Source: Sphingobacterium phlebotomi (GTDB lineage: Bacteria; Bacteroidota; Bacteroidia; Sphingobacteriales; Sphingobacteriaceae). From it: DNA of 64,000 nt. The notes below the pieces were generated by a model. It did not search any database and was not told where the DNA came from. It was given only the letters and a program-made list of their open reading frames with translations. The stretch's first letter is position 1; the number at the start of each line of letters is the position of its first letter. The stretch is from contig NZ_VTAV01000003.1 in assembly GCF_008180195.1 (NCBI RefSeq), positions 124,001 to 188,000 of the forward strand. The letters are read 5' to 3'. Both the position numbers and the translations under genes were made by a program. Below are positions 57,405 through 64,000 of the stretch, piece after piece.

Positions 57405-59222
57405 TTAAGGAACTAATCGCACTATAATCTCTCCAGTTTGATGAGGGTCAACCTTTATTTCGAAACCGACTATTACTGTCTCGTTCGCCATGTAATCTAG
57501 ACCTGTAGCCCAGGTTTTTAGAATTATATCGTGCGGAGCATCGACTTGCAGCGTTAGCTTTTTGCCTTCTTTTGTAAGTTCAGCTTTTCTGCTATCCGTT
57601 AATTTTACAGTTGCATCGGTAAGCATAGACCATCGTATTGTATTTTCTTCCGTTCCGCCATCGTATACATCGCTAATGATTACATTTTCGGCATCGGTAA
57701 TCGTGATTTTGCGCTTCAAAGTTGTCAGATTAGGGTAAATCGAAGAAAGATCCATTGTCGCTGTCGTACTATCGTGCGTTTCGGAAAAATCTATCAAGGG
57801 GGCATTGCCTTTCACATTTTGAAGCTGTTCGTTTACCGTTAGTGTATTATGCGCTAAATTAGAATATTTAAACACACCCCAACGTTCAGAATCTTGATCT
57901 AATTTCCATATATTGATATTTTGCGATTCGAGCAGTCGGTAATCTTCTCGGCCGAAGTCTATCGCCCAACGAACACCATCGGATTCCATGACAAAAGATC
58001 CAGCATCCATGTGTCCATGGTTAGTTGAAGGAGAGCCGCCTTTGAATCCCACGTATATGGCGGACGAATCTGTCCATGACGATCGCATGAGTGCCACTGG
58101 TGTCTTGCCCTTGCCTACCCACATCTTGTTTTTGGGAGGATCGATAGACTGAAGATCACTATCTTTACTCCATATCAAAGTAAGAGGAAGGAGACGGTTG
58201 TCCTCCCGCACATTCGCACTTAATTTGATCATGTGTTCTCTTTCGACCCAGAGCAAAGAAGGATTGTTTGTCTTTTGGGCAAACCAGAACATGGCCGGTT
58301 GCAAAACACCTCCTAAATCAGAGTCGGAAAAATTAAAAGAATCTCCCGTCACGCCGGTCATATTTTGCATAAATGAAGCCGTTCCTAAAAAACCGGGGGT
58401 AGATGACAAATCATACGCTTTGCCAAAAGCCCGTTCCAGTGTATTTATAAACAGCACATTGAATGTTGTTCCGTAGCCCCAATACATATATCCCTCTGGA
58501 TACGCGCCATCTGGTTCATAATCTTTCATCGGTAACTGGATACTTTCCTTACTCCTTTCTATTATCTTTTCCGCTAATGCAACATCCTCCTCGTAAATAG
58601 CCAACGCCCCCAGGAGCATTCCTGCATTGCAAACCTGGTTCCAATTATGGGTAGCCTTTAACCACCAGTTATAGTGGCTATCAAATGAAGGTTCCAAGCC
58701 TTTTTTCAGAATCGCATCTTTAATTCGCACCCGTTCTTCCGGCGACAACTCTTCATATAGCCAGTCATATCCAATAGCAGCGGCGATGGTCATCTCCGCA
58801 ACATCCAAAAAATGCGATGGATTCCAGTCGCTGAACGATGAGATTGCTTCCAGCTCATCTTTCGCCCGCTCAAGATACCGGCTGTCATCCGTCATTCTCC
58901 AAGAATAAGAAAGATAAAAAATTCGTAGCATCGCTTCGCGAGAAGTCGGAAGCATACGCATTCCGACTTTAATTCGCTCAACGGGAACGGTGTGGAGGAT
59001 TTCTTCACATTCCGCAAGAATTTCATGATGTACTCTCTGCTTGTACCGATCCATTTTGACCGCGCTTGCGAGGGCTCTTTCCTCTCCTTCTAAAAAGAGT
59101 AAGCGCGGGTGACTAGCTATAGCAGGCATACTATCGTTAACCTGTGCACAAACCGTGGAGTACGTAATAGCTAAAGCAATAAATGTAAAAAAAGAAAAAT
59201 ATTTTATAATGTATCTGACCAT
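57405..59222 (-). CDS. heparinase II/III-family polysaccharide lyase
   Basis: The protein has 605 residues. A signal peptide (YFSFFTFIALAITYSTVCAQ) is followed by an alpha-barrel domain (WLKATHNWNQVCNAGMLLGA, with the conserved N and H, and PEGYMYWGYGTTFNVLF) and a beta-sandwich heparinase II/III domain (NHGHMDAGSFVMESDGVRWAIDFG). The NHGH motif carries the conserved catalytic or metal-binding His. Such lyases split uronic-acid polysaccharides (glycosaminoglycans, alginate and similar) by beta-elimination. It closes the minus-strand PUL after SusC, SusD and two accessory proteins. The exact PL family and substrate are not readable. Confidence 0.88.
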   Translation of the reverse strand: MVRYIIKYFSFFTFIALAITYSTVCAQVNDSMPAIASHPRLLFLEGEERALASAVKMDRYKQRVHHEILAECEEILHTVPVERIKVGMRMLPTSREAMLRIFYLSYSWRMTDDSRYLERAKDELEAISSFSDWNPSHFLDVAEMTIAAAIGYDWLYEELSPEERVRIKDAILKKGLEPSFDSHYNWWLKATHNWNQVCNAGMLLGALAIYEEDVALAEKIIERSKESIQLPMKDYEPDGAYPEGYMYWGYGTTFNVLFINTLERAFGKAYDLSSTPGFLGTASFMQNMTGVTGDSFNFSDSDLGGVLQPAMFWFAQKTNNPSLLWVEREHMIKLSANVREDNRLLPLTLIWSKDSDLQSIDPPKNKMWVGKGKTPVALMRSSWTDSSAIYVGFKGGSPSTNHGHMDAGSFVMESDGVRWAIDFGREDYRLLESQNINIWKLDQDSERWGVFKYSNLAHNTLTVNEQLQNVKGNAPLIDFSETHDSTTATMDLSSIYPNLTTLKRKITITDAENVIISDVYDGGTEENTIRWSMLTDATVKLTDSRKAELTKEGKKLTLQVDAPHDIILKTWATGLDYMANETVIVGFEIKVDPHQTGEIIVRLVP

Positions 59223-59255
59223 AACGACTAACGGTTTACTATGCTCCGTGATTAA

Positions 59256-60254
59256 TTATAACCTGTAACGCTTAATTCCAATTACAGCACTCCCGTTCGC
59301 ATTAATAGAATTCACATAAATATATCCTCTGTATTTTCCGTCTGCCGTTTCTACCCATATACCTGATTGAGCCAGCATATTGATAGCATAATTGGGGGCT
59401 GCGCTAAGATCCAATGTCTTAAAATCTTCATCATCTAAATAGACATAGGAGTTATTTCCGGTACCTGCATTGGCACCAAGATGGATATCTCTTACGTTCC
59501 AAGCCTTTTGTATTTTCGTGTTTCGGTTAATCCCATTTGGTAGCGTTATTCCCGGGCGATACATTACGTCTGCTGCTGGAGCCACGAAAGAATGGCCAAA
59601 TGTTATTCCGGTAATCGTTCTGAATAAGTAGAGTACGTCAATCTTATCTGGTCGTGCTGTAGCCTCCGTGTCGTCGTATACAGCCATGTCTTCTATGGAT
59701 ATATAAAATTTGTTGCCATTGGAAACCGCCAAATTAGGCGCTACTTCCATTCTCCTGATCTTGTAAGGTCCCATTTTGTACGTAACGGTCTGGCCATTAC
59801 TACTCGTGGCAGAAAAAGTAAAAGAAACTTCTTTATCAGCAGCGTCAGGTGTTGGTCTGTAATAATACCTTAAAGTGGCGGCATTGGTATCCACGTCAAA
59901 AGTAACCTTGGTAACTGCTCCATCCGTTACAGATGGCGTTGCCACAGGTATACCGATATCATCCCCAATAGCATCCGTATGAAAGGAGCGGTGCTCCAGA
60001 TAGGTTTCGGGAGCACCCGGGATCGAAGCCTCTACCTGTGCAGAAATGAGTTTCCCTTCACTTTGTTGAATTGCCATGGCATACATAAATTCCATGTCTA
60101 TACCCGCTAGTCCAGGACCTACCGACTTCTTAATACAATCGTTTTGTAAACCACTTTTCGGTACAGGAACGGCATATTCCTCCTCCTTGCACCCAACAAC
60201 TAGCGTTACGACGCAGAGTAAAAATGTGGTTTTATATAATAGTTTACGAATCAT
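59256..60254 (-). CDS. PUL accessory surface lipoprotein (DUF4466-like)
   Basis: The protein has 332 residues. The lipoprotein signal has its Cys at residue 22 (VVTLVVGCKEEEYAVP). Then comes SGLQNDCIKKSVGPGLAGIDMEFMYAMA-type sequence (family-typical, about 34-61), a beta-sandwich middle (TLRYYYRPTPDAADKEVSFT) and a C-terminal region with GIWVETADGKYRGYIYVNSI. I take it as a DUF4466-like glycan-binding or scaffold protein. It lies 33 bp before the lyase gene and 34 bp after the DUF5018-like gene, so all are one operon. The domain name is from memory of similar PULs and should be read as likely rather than certain. Confidence 0.65.
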   Translation of the reverse strand: MIRKLLYKTTFLLCVVTLVVGCKEEEYAVPVPKSGLQNDCIKKSVGPGLAGIDMEFMYAMAIQQSEGKLISAQVEASIPGAPETYLEHRSFHTDAIGDDIGIPVATPSVTDGAVTKVTFDVDTNAATLRYYYRPTPDAADKEVSFTFSATSSNGQTVTYKMGPYKIRRMEVAPNLAVSNGNKFYISIEDMAVYDDTEATARPDKIDVLYLFRTITGITFGHSFVAPAADVMYRPGITLPNGINRNTKIQKAWNVRDIHLGANAGTGNNSYVYLDDEDFKTLDLSAAPNYAINMLAQSGIWVETADGKYRGYIYVNSINANGSAVIGIKRYRL

Positions 60255-60288
60255 AATTTTTACTTTTAATATGTTAAAATATATTATC

Positions 60289-60711
60289 CTATGGCTGTTG
60301 TACCGTTACATTCACCGTGTATACCTTTCGCACCTGTCTGTTGCCCGATATGACGGTCCACTGTCTAGGATTTGTCAAATCAGAAAAATCAACAAATCCT
60401 GTGACTTTAGGCTCCAGCTTCGCATCGGTAATCAGAGAAAAACGTGGCCATAGTCTTGTTAAGTCCGTACCAAAACGTACCTGTAAATCTATCGTCTGGG
60501 CGACTGTATCTACAACAGGCGTCCCAACGACCACCGTTTGATGCGTGGGGTCCCATAAATCAAAGCTCCCCACATATGCACTTGTTCGATCGGTGATTAG
60601 CAGACCATCTTCATCTACGGGAAAATTGTCTTTGGAACACCGTATTATCGCAAATGCTACAATCACCAGAAGTGCCAAATAAAAGTTTTTATATTTTGAT
60701 ATTTTCATCAT
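60289..60711 (-). CDS. small PUL lipoprotein, DUF5018-like
   Basis: The product has 140 residues. The signal (FYLALLVIVAFAIIRC) ends at a lipidation Cys at residue 25. A single Ig-like beta domain follows: YVGSFDLWDPTHQTVVVGTP, DLQVRFGTDLTRLWPRFSL and VISGNRQVRKVYTVNVTVQ. The ending on a strand with V-Y-T-V-N-V is typical of DUF5018/DUF4971-type domains that stand next to SusD. It is probably a surface glycan-binding helper. It follows SusD by 21 bp. Confidence 0.65.
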   Translation of the reverse strand: MMKISKYKNFYLALLVIVAFAIIRCSKDNFPVDEDGLLITDRTSAYVGSFDLWDPTHQTVVVGTPVVDTVAQTIDLQVRFGTDLTRLWPRFSLITDAKLEPKVTGFVDFSDLTNPRQWTVISGNRQVRKVYTVNVTVQQP

Positions 60712-60732
60712 CTATTTTTTTAAAATTTACGT

Positions 60733-62598
60733 CTATAAATACGGTGTATTTTGCCTTAGGTTAGGATTACGATCCATTTCACTCTGTGGTATTTTAAAAA
60801 TATAACATTGCTGATAGGCTCTCTCATTTTTATTTTGAAAGTAAGCCGTAACATTATTGCCCCACGTGTTCGTCGTAAACTTTCCCGGACCGTTAGGCGG
60901 CCCCCAGATATCTTCAATTTTCCTCCAGCGTCTAATATCAAACGCCCTATGTCCTTCTAATACCAACTCTACTATACGTTCTTGTTCTATGGCATCAAAG
61001 AACAAATCTCTATTTGCATACTTTTCAGGCTTAAGCGCCGGCAGATTTCCGCGTGCCCTTACTTTATCTACCAGACTCACGGCTTCAGGCGTCGGGCCAA
61101 ATGCCTCGTTCGATGCTTCGGCAAACATCAAATATACGTCGGCAAGACGGATCACCGGCCAGGTCATATTTCCTTCTTCTCTTCCTTGTCCAGCGTAGTT
61201 TCTTACGAACTTGCGGAACAAGTAACCGGAGTTCGTCCCTGAATTATAATCTATATAGCGAACACCATTATTAACGCCCTGGATTCCGTGATGATAGGGA
61301 ATTAGTCCTTCGGCTTGTAACCCCGCCAAGCGCTGGATGACTTCACCGTTCCAAAGAATCGTACTTTTCATCCGGTAATCTCTACCCAGGTAAGTTTGCG
61401 GATTAAGCGCGGAGTTTGGCCTCGTCGCTGCATCTGCTGCATATTTAGCATCCTGTGTCCTATCACTCAATTGCTCCATGGGCGGAAGAAAATCGCCTGT
61501 TGTGGTAGACTGATAACGATCAGCCAGCCAGTAGTTTGGCGACACATTCACTTCGGAACTTTCGGTCTCTCTTGGCCCAATATCACGCATTAATTTATCG
61601 CTTACCCCGGACCCAGGTCCGCCGTGGGTAAAACCAATAATGGTCTCATTGGTTGCATTAGAAGTAGGCATAAAAAGATGAAAATAATTAGGTAATGTTT
61701 CTGCTTTTCCTAGATCATCAATTTCGCCCGGAGCGCCGCCTCTGAATAACGTTAATCCGTAATCGTTAATAACTTTTCTGAAGTCTTCTGTAGCATCTTT
61801 AAAAGCTTGGTCTGCCTTTGCTGCATCCGGCTCAAATGTGTCCAGTTCTGGCCATCCATTCTTATTCCAGCTACCCCAGTAAAGATTTACCTTCCCTCTT
61901 AAAGCCAAGGCTGCCGCTTTGGTTACTCTTTCTTTTTGATCAGGCTTACGCGTAGCGGGTAATTTTTCAAACGCGTAATCTAAATCCGCCAGAATATGAT
62001 TCTTCACTTCTTCTATCGGTGTACGCGGTATAGATATCACATCATCATTACTTATTACTATTTTATCGATGTATGGCACATCTCCCCACATCGTGATTAA
62101 TCGGAAATATACCAAAGCCCGCATTAGCCGAGCCTCTCCAATAATACCTTCCAAATTTTCTTTGGCAGCGGGTAACCGAGGCAACATATTTGTCACGTTA
62201 TCGATCACATAGTTTGCTCTGTTCACGCCCCCATATAAGAAACGAAACATATTGTCAAAAGCGGAACCATACCCCTCCGGATAATAATGGCCAGTGCTAC
62301 TTCCCGTCCAATATGCACCGCCATTACTCGGCGTCCCCAAAGACGAGATACTACTTACAGCTCTCACCCGCACATAATCACCATGGCCATCAAAGAAATA
62401 GTCTTTATGAAACACATTCTTAATATTGTTATACATTGCCATCGCACCACCCACGGCATCTGCTTCTGTTTGCCAGTACGCATTATTGTCAAGTTCTGTT
62501 GTCGCTTGCTGATCTAACAGATCTTTCACACATGAAGATGTAGAAAGCAGTAAAGAGCCGGCAAAAAAACAAACCAGAAATTTATTTATCTTTTTCAT
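60733..62598 (-). CDS. SusD/RagB-like surface lipoprotein of the lyase PUL
   Basis: The protein has 621 residues. The lipoprotein signal has its Cys at residue 23 (LLLSTSSCVKDLLDQ). Typical SusD pieces are DNNAYWQTEADAVGGAMAMY, GEARLMRALVYFRLITMWGD, ALRGKVNLYWGSWNKNG, WPVIRLADVYLMFAEASNEA and AIEQERIVELVLEGHRAFDIRRW. It stands 12 bp after the SusC gene and binds the polysaccharide fragments that the lyase produces. Confidence 0.94.
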   Translation of the reverse strand: MKKINKFLVCFFAGSLLLSTSSCVKDLLDQQATTELDNNAYWQTEADAVGGAMAMYNNIKNVFHKDYFFDGHGDYVRVRAVSSISSLGTPSNGGAYWTGSSTGHYYPEGYGSAFDNMFRFLYGGVNRANYVIDNVTNMLPRLPAAKENLEGIIGEARLMRALVYFRLITMWGDVPYIDKIVISNDDVISIPRTPIEEVKNHILADLDYAFEKLPATRKPDQKERVTKAAALALRGKVNLYWGSWNKNGWPELDTFEPDAAKADQAFKDATEDFRKVINDYGLTLFRGGAPGEIDDLGKAETLPNYFHLFMPTSNATNETIIGFTHGGPGSGVSDKLMRDIGPRETESSEVNVSPNYWLADRYQSTTTGDFLPPMEQLSDRTQDAKYAADAATRPNSALNPQTYLGRDYRMKSTILWNGEVIQRLAGLQAEGLIPYHHGIQGVNNGVRYIDYNSGTNSGYLFRKFVRNYAGQGREEGNMTWPVIRLADVYLMFAEASNEAFGPTPEAVSLVDKVRARGNLPALKPEKYANRDLFFDAIEQERIVELVLEGHRAFDIRRWRKIEDIWGPPNGPGKFTTNTWGNNVTAYFQNKNERAYQQCYIFKIPQSEMDRNPNLRQNTPYL

Positions 62599-62610
62599 AT
62601 TATTTACACC

Positions 62611-64000
62611 TTATAGATTAATATTTACACCTAACGAGAAGGATTTCAGCAATGGATACACATCGTTCATACTGGCTGTGGACTCGGGATCTATCCCCCT
62701 GTACGAAGTGAACGTATGTAAGTTTTCACCCGAAACGAATACTCTGAGATTATTAATATTTACTTTCCTTAATATACTCTCCGGAAGATTGTAACCTAGC
62801 TGTACGTTACGTAAACGTAAGTAGGATAAATTATCCAGCCAAAAGGTCGTTTGTGTCCTATTACCACCAGCAGTACTGTTTAACCTTGGCCAGATCCCAT
62901 CTTTATTATCTACACTCCAAGGATTATTCCAGTGATCCCATGATGCCGCGTATCTTTCCCCTATACTCAGTTCATTATAGTTGCTCAACCAATAATCTTT
63001 CCTTCCTGCAGCCCCTTGCAGCTGGATGTTTAAATCAAAGCCTTTATAACTGAAACTTGAATTCAAAGCAAAATTGGTATGTGGCGTGTTGGTTTGCGTA
63101 TTGGGATCGGCTTTCCTGTCTTCATCCGTAATCCTCCCATCCCCGTTGAGGTCCAAACGGATAAGATCTCCCGGAACAATACCTTGAGGGGTCGCATCAT
63201 AAACTTGTTGCCAGTTTTGTGCTATACCAATATCCTCGTAGCCATATACGAAATTAATAGGCATATCAATAAACCGGGTCCCCCTCAATAACAGTTGTCC
63301 CCATTTTTCCAGTGTATTCCTATTATATGAAGCGTTCAGATTAATGCGGTATTGAAAGTCATTTATATTGTCGCTCCAGGTAAAGTTACCCTCAATACCA
63401 CGATTGCTCATCTCCCCTATATTATGTCTGGGCGCAGTATACATTCCGGATATAAGCATAGAAATATCTAAAGCATCTGCCATCCCTGCAGTTTTCCGCT
63501 CATAGTAGTCAAATTCCGCAGACAAGCGATTGTTAAGCATGACAAGATCTAATCCAAAATTCAGGACATTGACTTTCTCCCAACTAAACGCTTGGTTTAT
63601 CATTCTGTTATTCGAGAATCCGCTATAGGCCGAACCTCCTAAAATATAATTGAATGATGTCAATACTTCTCTTTGTTCGTATAAAGAATTGGTGATTCTG
63701 TTATTACCTAGCCCTCCGTAACTCGCCCGCAGTTTACCACTGCTTATGCCCCAGTCTTTGATGTTAGAAAGAAAGCTTTCCTCTGTGAAACGCCATCCCA
63801 CCGATGCTGACGGAAAGAATCCCCACTGGTGGCCCTTATAAAACCTGGAAGAGCCATCGTAACGGGCGTTCAGTTCCACTAAATATTTATTAAAGGCTGT
63901 GTAGTTTAGTCTACCAATGAAAGACCGTAACCCCTCCTTTGTGGACGATCCACTATTCGTTTGTCCGTCCACGCTTGCAGCGTCTAGCTCCGTTAATGAA
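62611..64000 (-). CDS. SusC/RagA TonB-dependent receptor, C-terminal 463 residues only
   Basis: The reading frame enters from the right window edge and ends at 62611. The visible part is barrel strands: RFYKGHQWGFFPSASVGWRF, LDLNGDGRITDEDRKADPNT (a calcium-like D-x-N-x-D-G loop) and LRLRNVQLGYNLPESILRK, ending LKSFSLGVNINL. This is the usual C-terminal third of SusC. The plug and N-terminus are outside the window. It is the first visible gene of the PUL operon with SusD, two accessory proteins and the lyase. Confidence 0.92.
   Translation of the reverse strand, partial: SLTELDAASVDGQTNSGSSTKEGLRSFIGRLNYTAFNKYLVELNARYDGSSRFYKGHQWGFFPSASVGWRFTEESFLSNIKDWGISSGKLRASYGGLGNNRITNSLYEQREVLTSFNYILGGSAYSGFSNNRMINQAFSWEKVNVLNFGLDLVMLNNRLSAEFDYYERKTAGMADALDISMLISGMYTAPRHNIGEMSNRGIEGNFTWSDNINDFQYRINLNASYNRNTLEKWGQLLLRGTRFIDMPINFVYGYEDIGIAQNWQQVYDATPQGIVPGDLIRLDLNGDGRITDEDRKADPNTQTNTPHTNFALNSSFSYKGFDLNIQLQGAAGRKDYWLSNYNELSIGERYAASWDHWNNPWSVDNKDGIWPRLNSTAGGNRTQTTFWLDNLSYLRLRNVQLGYNLPESILRKVNINNLRVFVSGENLHTFTSYRGIDPESTASMNDVYPLLKSFSLGVNINL

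Overview
The window comes from a Bacteroidota chromosome, most likely a Sphingobacteriaceae member (Sphingobacterium/Pedobacter type). The evidence is four SusC/SusD outer-membrane uptake pairs, ECF sigma/FecR anti-sigma pairs, STN-domain TonB receptors, few Shine-Dalgarno sites, and -7 boxes of the Bacteroidota form TAnnTTTG. The genus is inferred. No rRNA, tRNA or CRISPR array was seen.

Layout. 1-8.2 kb (+) is the end of a surface-polysaccharide locus: an acyltransferase tail, a sugar epimerase, a FlaA1/PglF-like dehydratase, a WecA-like initiating transferase, an FdtA/QdtA-like ketoisomerase, a Wza-type exporter and a Wzc-type tyrosine kinase. 8.2-12.6 kb holds a small conserved protein, a stress operon (ECF sigma, two small membrane proteins, Hsp20) and an AAA/DUF4143 ATPase with a repeat-built promoter. 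12.7-22 kb (-) is one unit: ECF sigma, FecR, SusC, SusD and a Tat-exported phosphocholine-type phospholipase C. 22-28 kb is accessory DNA: an IS21-family element lying between two unrelated broken genes, a PD-(D/E)XK (Rpn-like) protein, and an XRE-like regulator with a decayed copy. 28.0-28.7 kb is ORF-poor and rich in perfect inverted repeats, a candidate structured-RNA locus. 28.8-34.4 kb holds a TlpA-SusC-SusD operon and a DUF6520-like small protein.

34.6-35.4 kb is a RelE/ParE-type toxin-antitoxin pair flanked by imperfect direct repeats. 35.4-40.2 kb holds an AraC regulator and then the most unusual cluster in the window: a 42-residue Cys-containing peptide ORF with its own terminator, an LpxL-like protein lacking the usual acidic catalytic residue, a LytS-like kinase, a LytTR regulator and a small HTH protein. 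40.3-42.9 kb has a 21-bp tandem-repeat tract, an Fn3 protein and a lysis-like cassette (membrane protein, CHAP amidase, spanin-like lipoprotein). A decayed second copy of the cassette lies at 56.5-57.4 kb.

43.8-45.5 kb is a second DUF4143 ATPase with palindromic operators, surrounded by gene fragments. Its flanks recur, without the ATPase, at 54.1 kb. 46.7-54.0 kb (-) is a complete sigma/FecR/SusC/SusD system. 57.4-64 kb (-) is a polysaccharide-utilisation locus with a heparinase II/III-like lyase, two accessory surface proteins, SusD and the C-terminal part of SusC, which runs off the window.

Gene remnants and local duplications occur at about 8, 10, 22, 25, 26, 44, 54, 55 and 56.5 kb. They show repeated gain and loss of a few small gene families: the DUF4143 ATPase, a 65-residue protein, ORF6N and XRE-like proteins, and the lysis-like cassette.
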